NCBI RefSeq assembly: GCF_009757775.1
Contig: NZ_RHLK01000004.1
Location: forward strand, 1 to 64,000
DNA from: Paenibacillus lutrae
Lineage (GTDB): Bacteria; Bacillota; Bacilli; Paenibacillales; NBRC-103111
Reading direction: 5' to 3'
Length of the DNA stretch: 64,000 bases
In this document: positions 27,805-36,488 of the stretch, piece by piece
Layout of the letters: every line of letters starts with the position of its first letter
How positions within the stretch are numbered: position 1 is the first letter of the stretch
Position numbers and translations under genes: made by a program
Notes under the pieces: model-generated
Told to the model about the DNA's origin: nothing
Databases searched by the model: none
Seen by the model: the letters and a program-made list of their open reading frames with translations, nothing else

Positions 27805-27843
27805 AAAAATCCCCTATCGGAAGTTATCCCGATGGGGATTTTT
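27805..27843. terminator. Bidirectional terminator
   Basis: AAAAATCCCC..ATCGG and CCGAT..GGGGATTTTT form a stem of about 14 bp with A/T runs on both sides, between convergent genes. Confidence 0.85.
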
Positions 27844-27935
27844 AGATTCAGCGCATGGACAAGACTACCTGCCGCTGATTTACTTTTAAAACAATCAACA
27901 AATATTCAACGACTACCGGCCCGCGAACATCAGAG

Positions 27936-28538
27936 TTACGGCGCCAGTTTCACAGCCTTGACCCAGCTCACATCCTTGCCCCACTTCACCTCGTGATACG
28001 AGAAAAGGACGTAGGAGCGGCTTTCCTGCTTGGCAGGGTCTTTCTCCTTGATGTAAAAACGCACTTTAGCCGGGAAATCGGCCCCCTTGTAGATAAAGCC
28101 TGACGCCATCCCTGCCCGCTTGGCTTCCTCAATGCTTGTGGCCGCGCCGGTTATGCGTTCGAGCATCTCCTTAGCCGGATTCAGCGTATTGGTATCTTCT
28201 CCGCCGAATGTATAATTCTCAGGCTTGTGTCCGTTCTTGATCGCATCCGGAGCCGCCTCCGCACCCACAATCTCCGCGTTATCCAGACCGGGGTACACTT
28301 TGTACGTATATCCGCTCTGATCCAGTGCCTTACCGTCCGCACTCTCCAGTTCGACCTCATACAGAGCCGTGTAAGACTCGGATGCGGGCGTTTGCGGAGG
28401 CGCTTCTGCCGCAGGCACCATACGGGTGCGCAGCTTAATATCATCAGGCGCTAAAGTCGGATCTATATTCGCGCGGATAACCGCATAGATACCCGCTGCG
28501 AGACAAAGACCGATTAGCACATATATCCATTTTTTCAT
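27936..28538 (-). CDS. Membrane-anchored extracytoplasmic protein, unknown function
   Basis: About 200 residues. One N-terminal membrane helix (WIYVLIGLCLAAGIYAVI) anchors a soluble domain that faces outside. The soluble part has Tyr-rich beta-strand-like stretches and a YTFGGEDTNTLNP segment; I do not recognise a family. The start is the ATG nine codons inside the longest frame, 12 nt after GAGGGGG. It is a single-gene unit with a bidirectional terminator about 90 bp downstream. Confidence 0.7.
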   Translation of the reverse strand: MKKWIYVLIGLCLAAGIYAVIRANIDPTLAPDDIKLRTRMVPAAEAPPQTPASESYTALYEVELESADGKALDQSGYTYKVYPGLDNAEIVGAEAAPDAIKNGHKPENYTFGGEDTNTLNPAKEMLERITGAATSIEEAKRAGMASGFIYKGADFPAKVRFYIKEKDPAKQESRSYVLFSYHEVKWGKDVSWVKAVKLAP

Positions 28539-28594
28539 CCTCTTCCGTTCCCCCTCAAACATACTTCTCTGTTGTCATGTTACTTGGTCGGGCA

Positions 28595-28635
28595 CAAAAA
28601 AACAAATAGACCCCGAAGGCTCGCATTCGGGGTCT
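28595..28635 (-). terminator. Terminator downstream of the inositol-phosphatase-like gene
   Basis: AGACCCCGAA and TTCGGGGTCT form a perfect 10-bp stem, followed on the minus strand by ATTTGTTTTTTTG. It lies 190 bp after the stop codon of the gene at 28826-29686; the interval holds a 62-codon frame that I do not accept as a gene. Confidence 0.85.
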
Positions 28636-28825
28636 GTCATGCAGGCGATTTCTACAGCCGCCGGGGTCTCCTGCGATGCAGTCATTTCTAGGCGGGCGAA
28701 TTTCTCTGTCCCGATATCTGTCTGCAAGCTGTTAATCGGCAGCAAAATCCGATCTATTACCATTCGCTGTAAATGAACCGTTGCCTCCGTATTCCCGCAT
28801 ATCTACGAAGACGAAGTGAACGATC

Positions 28826-29686
28826 CTACAGCCCCGTGCCGCCAGCTTCCTGCAGCACCTGCTGCATCTCGTCGTGGATGCTGCTATTCGTAGCCATCAC
28901 GTTGCGTACGCTGAGCGTGTAAGGGCTGCCAGCCGTATCCGTGACCTTGCCGCCAGCCTCCTGAACGAGCAGCGCCCCCGCAGCCAAATCCCATGCGTTC
29001 AGTCCGATTTCCCAGAAACCCGTCAGCCGTCCGGACGCCACATAAGCCATGTGAAGCGCAGCCGAGCCGGCGTTGCGCACGTTGCGGACCCGGGGGACAA
29101 TAGCTGTCATCCCTGCCATATTCACAGCCAAAGCCCCGCTGCGGTCCGCCGGGAAGCCTGTAGCGACCAAGCTGTCCGATAGTGAAACCTGGCCGCACAC
29201 ATTCAGCTTGACGCTCCTTAAGTATGCACCCTTCCCTTTCTCCGCAACAAAGAGCTCATCGCGCATCGGATCATAGACGACGCCGACAATGACTTCACCT
29301 TTGTACGCTAACGCAATCGATACGCTGAAGAACGGGAATCCGTGCACATAATTGGTTGTGCCATCCACCGGATCCACGATCCACAAGTACTCCGCTTCAC
29401 TTACATCTTCAAGCGCGGAAGCAGAAGCTAACGGACCCGGCTCCACTCCTTCTTCCCCGAGAAAAGCATGGTGCGGAAAATGAGTCATAATCAGATTCTT
29501 GATCATTTTCTCAGACCCCTTGTCCACTTCAGTCACAAGGTCATGCGGAGAATATTTTACATGTACCTGACGAATGTCCCCCAGCCGGCTTTTGATCCAT
29601 TCGCCCGCTTTGGCAGCCGTATTAATCGCAACAGCCGTGAAGCTTTTACCGCCAACGCGATAAGGTTCCTGATTTACAGTCGACAT
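28826..29686 (-). CDS. Inositol monophosphatase family protein
   Basis: A 286-residue Mg2+-dependent phosphatase of the IMPase/SuhB family. Metal-site motifs are seen in order: FLGEEG, the signature WIVDPVDGTTNYVHGFP, and the C-terminal WDLAAGALLVQEAGG. Possible substrates include inositol-1-phosphate and other sugar phosphates; 3'-phosphoadenosine nucleotides are an alternative. The ribosome binding site is weak (GAGTGATT), and a TATAAT -10 box lies at about 29712 on the minus strand. Confidence 0.9.
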   Translation of the reverse strand: MSTVNQEPYRVGGKSFTAVAINTAAKAGEWIKSRLGDIRQVHVKYSPHDLVTEVDKGSEKMIKNLIMTHFPHHAFLGEEGVEPGPLASASALEDVSEAEYLWIVDPVDGTTNYVHGFPFFSVSIALAYKGEVIVGVVYDPMRDELFVAEKGKGAYLRSVKLNVCGQVSLSDSLVATGFPADRSGALAVNMAGMTAIVPRVRNVRNAGSAALHMAYVASGRLTGFWEIGLNAWDLAAGALLVQEAGGKVTDTAGSPYTLSVRNVMATNSSIHDEMQQVLQEAGGTGL

Positions 29687-29787
29687 ACGGAATCACTCAT
29701 TTCTCACAATCTATTATAGTACCAGTATAGTAAATATAATGATTTAAGTGCTACATAGATTTACCCAAATTTCCTCGTAGGATCTGC

Positions 29788-29818
29788 CAAAAAATAAAGG
29801 CCGCTCGCGCGGCCGCAG
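29788..29818 (-). terminator. Terminator of the kinase-peptidase pair
   Basis: GGCCGC and GCGGCC around a TCGC loop, followed on the minus strand by TTTATTTTTTGG. It lies about 50 bp after the peptidase stop codon. Confidence 0.75.
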
Positions 29819-29866
29819 CTCTATTCATCGACCTCTGGAAGATTCCCTCATTAAGCTTCCTCTTCC

Positions 29867-30526
29867 TTATGTATGCTTGCTCAGACGAGCTGCCAGCCTG
29901 TTAACGCGGGCAAGCCCGGGCAGAGCCGTCATGACCCGGCCCCACAGCTTAAACCTCAGCATATCACCTGTGATTGTACGGGTTCCCCGGCGGATCTGCA
30001 CGAGCCTCGCCAGCAGGTTACCGGCTGCCACGGGCAGGTCAAAGCCGATGTTCGCATCCCCTTTGCAGTAGAAGACAGCCCCGCCCCCCGATCCCGTCCG
30101 CCTGATTAGCCGATGGGCAATCAATCCGCCATCGGCTGCTTCAAAGAGCACGATGTCGCCCCGCTGCACTTCATCGGGGCCCGCCTGCTCGAAGGTGCAG
30201 ACGCTGCCTTCCCGGATAAGCGGCAGCATGCTCGTACCTCGCGAAGGGATCTCGACACGGCCTCGCTGCTCCAGCGACCGTCTGATGACGTGCAGCTCCA
30301 GCTCCGATTCAATGGTGACCGTGAGCCGCCTGCCGGAACCTCTGGCAAGGCCGCTGCCACTGCCGGCGTCAGGCGCAATATCCGCTCCGGCCTCACTATT
30401 AGTACGTGTGATACCTTCCGCCCGCCTGTCTGCCTCAACGTGAGGGCCGGCACCGCCTGCAGCTGCATCTCTGCCTTTGCTGCGGGCGCCCTCGCCCGTA
30501 TCCCTTCCGCCGGAGCCGCCGGTCAT
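29867..30526 (-). CDS. S24/S26-like peptidase (SipW/Sec11-type active site), soluble
   Basis: A 219-residue protein. After a Gly/Ala/Glu-rich disordered N-terminus of about 65 residues it shows the S26 peptidase core: nucleophile Ser in SRGTSMLPLI, a His in IAHRLI where bacterial signal peptidase I has Lys, and Asp in CKGDANI. This Ser-His-Asp set matches the ER-type (SipW, Sec11) signal peptidases. No membrane anchor is visible, unlike true signal peptidases. It overlaps the upstream HprK-like kinase gene by 4 bp (ATGA), so the two are coupled. This pairing is known from lasso-peptide (paeninodin-type) and other RiPP clusters. Confidence 0.75.
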   Translation of the reverse strand: MTGGSGGRDTGEGARSKGRDAAAGGAGPHVEADRRAEGITRTNSEAGADIAPDAGSGSGLARGSGRRLTVTIESELELHVIRRSLEQRGRVEIPSRGTSMLPLIREGSVCTFEQAGPDEVQRGDIVLFEAADGGLIAHRLIRRTGSGGGAVFYCKGDANIGFDLPVAAGNLLARLVQIRRGTRTITGDMLRFKLWGRVMTALPGLARVNRLAARLSKHT

Positions 30527-31353
30527 TGTCCGCCAGCCCCTTCACTGGTTCCGTGCGGGGCAATCACTTTCCAGAAGCTGTCGTTCTTCTGGAAATACAG
30601 CTCGCGGACGGGAACACGCTCCAGGAAGCGCCTGCACAGCCGCATGACCGTCCGGGTCTCGTCTGCTCCAACTGTCCAGACGAAGACCTGGTTCAGTACG
30701 AGCGGCAGCGCATCCGCTGCTTTCACCGGGACCGTCCGGACTTCCCCGGACTGTCTCAGCACATACATACCGGCCAGCGGTGCAGCCGGAATGGACTCAC
30801 CGATATCCCAACGCGAGTCGCTGCGGAACGGTGAGTTGTAGGCGAGCGCGGCCGGCTCGCCCTCTGGCAGAGCGATGACGGTAGCTTCATCGCTGAGCAG
30901 CATCCGCGGCCGCGACAAGAGCGCCGCTGTTGATTTGCCGGCTCCCGACGGGCCGGCGAACAAGTACCCTTCTTCGGCTTGTACCACACACGAAGAGTGT
31001 ACGAGCAGCCCCAGCTCATTGCGGATGAGAAAAGCGCTGTATATATTCATAAGCGCATGCTTGAGCGCAAACTCGTCATGCACCTTGACTCTCGCGGCCG
31101 TAATCTTCTCGTCCGCCTCGATCCGGTAATCTGCACGCGTGTAGGTCACACTGCCGCCCGCCCGTTCCGCTGCTACATCAAAATCAACGAACGGTACCCC
31201 ATAGCCCTCTATGATTTCAAGCCGCAGACGCGCAGCTTCTCCCTCATCCTCAAATCCTCTGTCAAACGAATCGGCGAGCCACTCTCCGAGCGGAACCGAA
31301 CTTGTCTTCATTTCAATGAGTTCGTTACCGATCCGTGTCATAAAACGCACCAT
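30523..31353 (-). CDS. HPr kinase-like protein (RiPP-cluster type)
   Basis: A 276-residue protein resembling the C-terminal kinase domain of HprK. Walker A GPSGAGKST lies at about 134-142, and LLSDEATVI provides the conserved acidic residue after it. An N-terminal region of about 100 residues is mixed alpha/beta. True HprK has a different N-terminal domain and a HPr-recognition motif that I do not see. Related stand-alone kinases phosphorylate the C-terminal Ser of lasso-peptide precursors; here no precursor, PqqD, protease or cyclase gene is adjacent. GAGGAG lies 5 nt before the ATG. It is the first gene of a two-gene operon. Confidence 0.75.
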   Translation of the reverse strand: MVRFMTRIGNELIEMKTSSVPLGEWLADSFDRGFEDEGEAARLRLEIIEGYGVPFVDFDVAAERAGGSVTYTRADYRIEADEKITAARVKVHDEFALKHALMNIYSAFLIRNELGLLVHSSCVVQAEEGYLFAGPSGAGKSTAALLSRPRMLLSDEATVIALPEGEPAALAYNSPFRSDSRWDIGESIPAAPLAGMYVLRQSGEVRTVPVKAADALPLVLNQVFVWTVGADETRTVMRLCRRFLERVPVRELYFQKNDSFWKVIAPHGTSEGAGGQ

Positions 31354-31413
31354 TGCCGCTCCTCACTTTGTGCCAAAATAAACGGGAAGAACTATGTTTA
31401 GGCACAGATAGCC

Positions 31414-31563
31414 TCAGTCGTCGATCCATCCTCGTTCAAATAACAGCTTTGATCCAACTGGGATCTCTGCCTCGCCTATTTTGCTCTCACTTATCCCCAG
31501 GTTCTCACCACTCGCCTGATCCCGAACGAGTTTTTGCTTTCTGCCATTGACTTCAAGCAGCAC
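31414..31563 (-). CDS. Doubtful 49-codon reading frame upstream of the kinase
   Basis: A frame from a GTG encodes about 49 residues (start VLLEVNGRKQKLV, end LLFERGWIDD) and ends 60 bp before the kinase start. It has no visible ribosome binding site and no leader/core pattern of a RiPP precursor. It may be a remnant of an inactivated gene. I list it because it sits where a precursor would be expected. The rest of 31354-31807 holds hairpins only. Confidence 0.2.
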   Translation of the reverse strand: MLLEVNGRKQKLVRDQASGENLGISESKIGEAEIPVGSKLLFERGWIDD

Positions 31564-31614
31564 GGGGAAAATAACGACCGTGTTATCATCCGCCGATTAG
31601 ATGGTTTTAGAAAA

Positions 31615-31655
31615 GGCCGGCACAACGCCGCACAAATGCCGGGACCGGTTTTTTT
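31615..31655 (+). terminator. Terminator-like hairpin on the plus strand with no upstream gene
   Basis: CCGGCA and TGCCGG enclose a 14-nt loop, then GACCGGTTTTTTT follows on the plus strand. No accepted plus-strand gene precedes it. Confidence 0.45.
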
Positions 31656-31684
31656 CATAAACCAGCCTTTCTTTCCCGTTACAT

Positions 31685-31747
31685 AAAAAGCCCCCTGGAG
31701 AAGTCTGCACGCGATGCGATCGGGTGTACGTTTCTCTAAGGGGCTGA
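31685..31747 (-). terminator. Terminator of fabI
   Basis: AGCCCC..AGAGAAACG and the arm ..CTTCTC..GGGGGCT form an imperfect long stem, followed on the minus strand by TTTTTATG. It lies about 60 bp after the fabI stop codon. Confidence 0.75.
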
Positions 31748-31807
31748 TTCATGCATATGTAGTTGTCGCTTAAATATGTGTACTTCTATGACGCCGTCCG
31801 TTAAACA

Positions 31808-32584
31808 TTAAGCGCCTACGATGTTGTATCCGCCATCGACATAAATGACTTCACCGGTAATTCCCCGGGACAGGTGGCTCATCAGGAACATAGCCGTGTC
31901 GCCTACTTCGGCAGTCTCCGTCGTTTTACGCAGAGGCGCTTTCTCCTCAACCTGCTTAAGGATCGAGTTGAAGTCTTTGATCCCTTTGGCCGCAAGTGTA
32001 CGGATAGGTCCAGCCGAGATACCGTTCACGCGGATGCCATACTGACCCAGATCGGATGCCAGATAGCGGACGCTCGCTTCCAGAGAAGCCTTGGCAATTC
32101 CCATAACATTGTAGTTGCGCATAACGCGCTGCGCCCCCATGTAAGTCATGGTCATGATGCTGCCGCCTTCAGTCATCAGCGGATACATCCGTTTAGCAAC
32201 CGCAACCAGCGAGTAGGCGCTAATATCTTGCGCCAGGGCAAAACCGTCACGGGAAGTGTCGACGAACATGCCTTCGAGCTCTTCCGTACGTGCGAATGCA
32301 ATACTGTGCACGACGCCGTGCAGCACACCGAATTCGGCTTTCAGCTTCTCAGCGAGACCGTCAATATCTTCGTCGACTGTTACGTTGCATGGCAGAACGA
32401 CAGAATCCTCAATAGTCGAAGCCAGCTTACTAACCCGCTCCTGTACACGTTCACTTTCGTAAGTAAATACCAGTTTAGCTCCTTGGGAAGCAAGGGATTG
32501 AGCAATCGCCCAGGCGATACTCCGGTCATTTGCCACACCCATTACCAATATGTTTTTGCCGCTTAATAATCCTGATGTTGTCAC
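31808..32584 (-). CDS. fabI: Enoyl-[acyl-carrier-protein] reductase (NADH)
   Basis: About 258 residues. It reduces trans-2-enoyl-ACP in the last step of each fatty-acid elongation cycle and is the target of triclosan-type inhibitors. The short-chain dehydrogenase fold is seen in NILVMGVANDRSIAWAIA at the nucleotide site and the FabI-specific Tyr-X6-Lys active site in YNVMGIAK. The C-terminus GEVIYVDGGYNIVG is typical. The start is the GTG with GAGAGGAGA 8 nt upstream; the frame runs 29 codons further with no ribosome binding site. A weak promoter TTGTCT-17-TACCTT is possible at 32641-32669. I do not see a FapR operator. Confidence 0.96.
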   Translation of the reverse strand: MTTSGLLSGKNILVMGVANDRSIAWAIAQSLASQGAKLVFTYESERVQERVSKLASTIEDSVVLPCNVTVDEDIDGLAEKLKAEFGVLHGVVHSIAFARTEELEGMFVDTSRDGFALAQDISAYSLVAVAKRMYPLMTEGGSIMTMTYMGAQRVMRNYNVMGIAKASLEASVRYLASDLGQYGIRVNGISAGPIRTLAAKGIKDFNSILKQVEEKAPLRKTTETAEVGDTAMFLMSHLSRGITGEVIYVDGGYNIVGA

Positions 32585-32764
32585 TTCGCAAGTCTCCTCT
32601 CGGTTTGAGTTAGACAAACCCTCATTCTTTCTCAAGGTACCCCATTTGAGCGAGGAAGACAAGGGGAACATGCCGAACAGTGTCCAAACACTTCCCCGTC
32701 AAGAAGACGTAAAGGTACTCTTGCGCCCCTCCACTTTCACATTCCTGAGAAGCTGAAAAGCCTG

Positions 32765-33760
32765 CTATGCCTTTATTTTGACAGAGGCTTCGCTTAGAAT
32801 TTCAACCCCTTCTGTGCCCTCCAGATCTTTCATTAAACGGAAAAGGGCCCCGTCCTTCATTTTGGCTTCGATCATCACATCGAGCTCCGGCGTAAAGTCC
32901 GCGATTGTCCTGAAGAAGTCCAGCAGCGGACCCGCTTCCACATAATCGGCATGACTTCGAATATCCTTCTCAGTCTTCGGGCTGGACACATGAATTTTGG
33001 GAGGAAGAACGGGTTCTCCAGGCAGTGAGACCGCCCTCTGTCCCTTCCAGGTTTGATAGATATGCGGCCATAGATCCCGGATGTTGTCCTCCTCTTCACG
33101 ATTCACCTGATGATGATGAATATCAAGTACCATCGGTACCCCGACCTGTTCACAAATTTCAAGCGTTTCTCTGGCCGTAAAAGTTTTATCGTCGTTCTCC
33201 AGCGTCAGCCGTCTTTGGACCGTCTCATCCAAATTTGCGAAATGGGCTTGGAACCTCTTACGCGCTTTAGGCTTGTCTCCATAAGTTCCGCCCACATGAA
33301 TATTGCATTTCGCATCCTCGCCTAGTCCCATAGCCTCCAGCATAGCGCAGTGCCTCTGTAAATCCGCATAAGACTTCAGTAAAACATCCTTACGGGGGGT
33401 GCTTAATACCGTAAAATGATCGGGATGAAAGCTTGTCCGCATCCCGTGAAGCTTGACGTAATCTCCCACTTCCTTAAAATCATCCCGCAAAGCAGGAATG
33501 GGATCCCAGCCCTCCAGCATATCATGTCCGAGCAGAGGGATGAGTTTGGATGATAACCGGTACAATTTGATATCATAAGCCCGATTATGGCGAAGCAGAC
33601 GCAGCGTGTTGTGCAGATTCTCTGCACCGATTCTTTCCAATTTACGGACGGCAGCTTCGCGGTCCCGGATCTGACCGAACACGGTGGCCGTCATCGTTTT
33701 GGAGGGCGACGCATTCTTGACTTCGGTTGACATCGCTACATAGCCGAAACGGACGATCAT
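32765..33760 (-). CDS. uvsE: UV DNA damage endonuclease UvsE
   Basis: A 331-residue TIM-barrel endonuclease that nicks DNA 5' to UV photoproducts and abasic sites, starting an alternative excision repair route. Family features are RFGYVAMS at the N-terminus, RLSSKLIPL, SFHPDHFTVL, NIHVGGTYGDK, LENDDKTF and DIHHHQVN, which include the metal-binding His, Glu and Asp residues. Length is typical. The enzyme is common in spore-forming Bacilli. It is a single gene 180 bp upstream of fabI in the same direction. Confidence 0.93.
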   Translation of the reverse strand: MIVRFGYVAMSTEVKNASPSKTMTATVFGQIRDREAAVRKLERIGAENLHNTLRLLRHNRAYDIKLYRLSSKLIPLLGHDMLEGWDPIPALRDDFKEVGDYVKLHGMRTSFHPDHFTVLSTPRKDVLLKSYADLQRHCAMLEAMGLGEDAKCNIHVGGTYGDKPKARKRFQAHFANLDETVQRRLTLENDDKTFTARETLEICEQVGVPMVLDIHHHQVNREEEDNIRDLWPHIYQTWKGQRAVSLPGEPVLPPKIHVSSPKTEKDIRSHADYVEAGPLLDFFRTIADFTPELDVMIEAKMKDGALFRLMKDLEGTEGVEILSEASVKIKA

Positions 33761-33835
33761 GGCCCAGGGTCACTTCCCTTGCTTTTTAGTTACCTTTAAG
33801 ATGCCCAGAAAGCCCGACCTTACTAACCGAACAGA

Positions 33836-33903
33836 CAAAAAAATCCCCCGGCCTCCAGCAATACGCCTCTCTTGAAGCATTTTGCTGTATGAAGGGCCGG
33901 AGA
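33836..33903 (-). terminator. Terminator of the secreted BSP-domain gene
   Basis: CTCCGGCC and GGCCGGGG close a long stem with an inner CATACAGCA / TGCTG-type pairing; on the minus strand seven U residues follow. It lies about 120 bp after the stop codon at 34021. Confidence 0.75.
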
Positions 33904-34020
33904 AGGTTTCCGGAGGAGCACTGCCAAGTCGAAGAGAGTGAATTCCGGTTATAGAGAGGAAACAAATTCTCACATTAGGGTGCAGAGGCAGCTGCGATCA
34001 TTTTGAATTTTTTACTTAGT

Positions 34021-35799
34021 TTATTTAAGCGTGCTTTGAAATTCAGCCCATAACCCATCTACCGGAGTCCCTGTAATGGTACGGATAGCATCCGGGGTCC
34101 AATCCGCTCCGTCAAACGGGCTGAGACTCTGGTTCAGCTTTTTTAAGAAGCCCGCATGCTTGTATTCATCAATCCAGAGAAAAAAGCTTCCTGTTGTCTG
34201 ATAACTATCCGTCCAGCTTCCGCCTTTGGACACTCCGTATCGGTTATGATAACCCGCTTTGAAGCGGACAGCATCCGCCATTCCTTCAACAATGTAGTTA
34301 ATTTCCCCATAACGGTGGTCGTCTTGCTGATACGGATGGGCGATTTCATGGTATAGAATGCCGATAATTTCATCTCTTGCATCCCCATTGCCATCGCCGT
34401 CCAGATAACGCATGCTGAACACAATCTGTCCTTCGGTCTGGTCTCCCGTCGCATAAGCGATTCCATCAAAATCTTCGATGCGGATAACGAGTTTGCGGGC
34501 ACCAAATTTCCTCTGACTCGGGTGGTCGTACAGCAGCGTGTTCACTTTCCGAATGATGGCCCGGATTTCGTTCTCCGCATCCGGCAAAGAATTTGTAAAT
34601 AACTGTCCTTTTACCGTATCGGTATTACGGATCTCCAGCTCCGGAACATCCGAATACGAAGGAGTATCCATCCGCGTCAATTCGATTTCACCTACTTCAA
34701 GACCGTTTGCCGCTCTGCTGGTAAAATCAAATTGATAATAGCGGTAAGAGGCCGCGCTTATCTGGTAATATTTACGCTGATGAGCTATTGCGAACGTCTG
34801 ATTCATCCTTGAATCAAGAACGGTCCAGGTTGTGCCGTCGTCGGATCCCTTCAGCGTCCAGGAGGCCGGCTCCAGAACACCGCCGTTCGTGCCGGTCAGA
34901 GCATATCCGTCTATAGATACCGACTGGCTGTAGCTCAGCCTCGCCCAACCGGATTGAGCTCCTGCAGCCCATTTAGTGAGCGGAGCTCCGTCCAGCAGGT
35001 TAGCTTTGCCGGTATCCGCAGATTTCTCTGCACTGACGGTTACAGCCGGAGCGGCTGGCGGTGTATAGGTGAGCGCAGCTCCGTTATACAGACCGACTTC
35101 CGCTAGCTGAAGCATATCCCCGGCAGATGCGGTTAATTCTAATTTATAGTAGGTATAAGCTTGGGGTGCTGCAATCGGATAGGTCAGTGTCTGAAAACGA
35201 TGGGAGAACACCTGATTCTGACGTTGATCGAGTACCGTCCAGTCCGTCCCGTTATTCGAACCTTTCAGTGTCCAGCTCTTCGGATCACGTACCGGTTCGT
35301 CATTAGCCGACGTGATGCTGTAGGAAGATACCGTTTGCTGCTGGTTAGCCGGGAATTGATACTGCAGCCAGCCGCTGTTGGCGTAGACCAGCCATTTCGT
35401 AAACAAATTGTCGTCGAATGCCATCTCTTTATTCTCATGATCCGGACTCCATCCGTCTCCGCCGTCTACAGTACCTCCCTTCGACAGTTCCATAGGATAG
35501 GTAACGGCTGCCGGAACAGGAGAAGGCAGCGGTTTTAAGCCCGGTACGGGTACCGGACCTGGCGTTCCGGCAGATTTCTTCCAGAGTGCCGGAACTGCCG
35601 GAGGCTCCCAACCCTGAAGCGAAGTGTGAGCGAAGGTGCACTCGTAAGTCGAAGCCTGATACGTAACCGTATCGCCAAGCGAATAAGCGTGATTCACGGT
35701 CCATTCACCTGATGAAGCCGCAGAAGCGGGGGCCGGGACAGCTTGTACCCATCCAAATACAATTGCGATTGCCAAGATCCATGATAAGCAGGTTCTCAT
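34021..35799 (-). CDS. Secreted multidomain protein: carbohydrate-binding, two discoidin-like domains and a BSP-family metallopeptidase-like domain
   Basis: A 592-residue exported protein. A signal peptide ends near PASAAS (about 28). A chitin-binding type 3-like module follows (AYSLGDTVTYQASTYEC, WEPPAVPALWK), then a Pro-rich linker. Two F5/8 type C (discoidin) domains follow, each with a KGSNNGTDWTVLD or KGSDDGTTWTVLD strand. The C-terminal 190 residues match the basic secretory protein family, a metallopeptidase-like fold with the zinc motif HEIAH near residue 482 followed by a downstream EGMAD that could give the third ligand. The likely role is breakdown or binding of extracellular polymer or plant/fungal wall material. 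Single gene. Confidence 0.88.
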   Translation of the reverse strand: MRTCLSWILAIAIVFGWVQAVPAPASAASSGEWTVNHAYSLGDTVTYQASTYECTFAHTSLQGWEPPAVPALWKKSAGTPGPVPVPGLKPLPSPVPAAVTYPMELSKGGTVDGGDGWSPDHENKEMAFDDNLFTKWLVYANSGWLQYQFPANQQQTVSSYSITSANDEPVRDPKSWTLKGSNNGTDWTVLDQRQNQVFSHRFQTLTYPIAAPQAYTYYKLELTASAGDMLQLAEVGLYNGAALTYTPPAAPAVTVSAEKSADTGKANLLDGAPLTKWAAGAQSGWARLSYSQSVSIDGYALTGTNGGVLEPASWTLKGSDDGTTWTVLDSRMNQTFAIAHQRKYYQISAASYRYYQFDFTSRAANGLEVGEIELTRMDTPSYSDVPELEIRNTDTVKGQLFTNSLPDAENEIRAIIRKVNTLLYDHPSQRKFGARKLVIRIEDFDGIAYATGDQTEGQIVFSMRYLDGDGNGDARDEIIGILYHEIAHPYQQDDHRYGEINYIVEGMADAVRFKAGYHNRYGVSKGGSWTDSYQTTGSFFLWIDEYKHAGFLKKLNQSLSPFDGADWTPDAIRTITGTPVDGLWAEFQSTLK

Positions 35800-36007
35800 T
35801 CTCTTCCTCCAATAAGTACGTTTTACATGTCTGTGTATGTCGGCAGCAGATCTGCCCCTATCCCCATAATGTGGAAGCCGCCTCTCTATTTGACGACTAT
35901 ACTATATTTATACACCAAGGCAGGCATCCATTTTTTGTACTTACAGCAGTGCAAGTCTCTGACACTTGATCCAATTCTCCCCTTCCTTCCAAAAGCCGAG
36001 CCGGACA

Positions 36008-36062
36008 AATGAAAACAGCCTCCAAAGTCACCCTTACAGGGGTACTTTAGAGGCTGTTTATA
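36008..36062 (-). terminator. Terminator of the 114-residue protein gene
   Basis: AAACAGCCTC..AAAGT and ACTTT..GAGGCTGTTT form a stem of about 15 bp. On the minus strand it is followed by TTTTCATTTG. 35800-36007 shows no gene. Confidence 0.75.
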
Positions 36063-36088
36063 ACTTATTCGTTACTGTCGGAGATACG

Positions 36089-36433
36089 TTATTCCGTGCC
36101 CCCGCCACTGCGGCCTGCTTCATGCTCGCCAAAAAACATTTCATGAGCCAGCATGGTCTGTACGCGTGCTTCCTCATCGGTCAGCTTCCGCACCAGATCC
36201 ATCTCAACCAGCGTCACTTCATCGCCCTGGAAAGTAATCTCCGCGATAGAAGCGCTGATCTTCACGATGGCCACGGCCGCGTTGCTTGGCGAGTAAGCAA
36301 TGACCTTCTGTCCGGTCGGATAGACACGGAATCCGGTTTTACGCATTTTGCAGCGGCCATACTCAAGCAGTTCATAGAGTTCCTGCTCGGACTTGAATTT
36401 GCATACGGAATTAAATTCGGTCTGGAATCCCAT
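36089..36433 (-). CDS. Conserved hypothetical protein
   Basis: A 114-residue soluble protein with no signal peptide or membrane helix. The N-terminal half is helical (SVCKFKSEQELYELLEYG), the middle beta-rich, and the C-terminal helix is acidic with a Gly-rich end. I do not recognise a family. GGGAGGG stands 4 nt before the ATG, so translation should be efficient. It follows ddl in the same direction after a 55-bp gap and may share its transcript. Confidence 0.65.
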   Translation of the reverse strand: MGFQTEFNSVCKFKSEQELYELLEYGRCKMRKTGFRVYPTGQKVIAYSPSNAAVAIVKISASIAEITFQGDEVTLVEMDLVRKLTDEEARVQTMLAHEMFFGEHEAGRSGGGTE

Positions 36434-36488
36434 AAAACCCTCCCGGCAATGATCTTGTCATTCATGTACGGATATTTGAATAAACGGG

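Noticed and set aside
28575-28763. 62-codon minus-strand frame after the inositol-phosphatase gene
   Set aside because: It runs through a clear intrinsic terminator and its only GGAGG is about 19 nt from the ATG.
32590-32680. FapR operator at fabI
   Set aside because: I looked for the TTAGTACC-type palindrome; only a GGTACC occurs and it has no symmetrical flanks.
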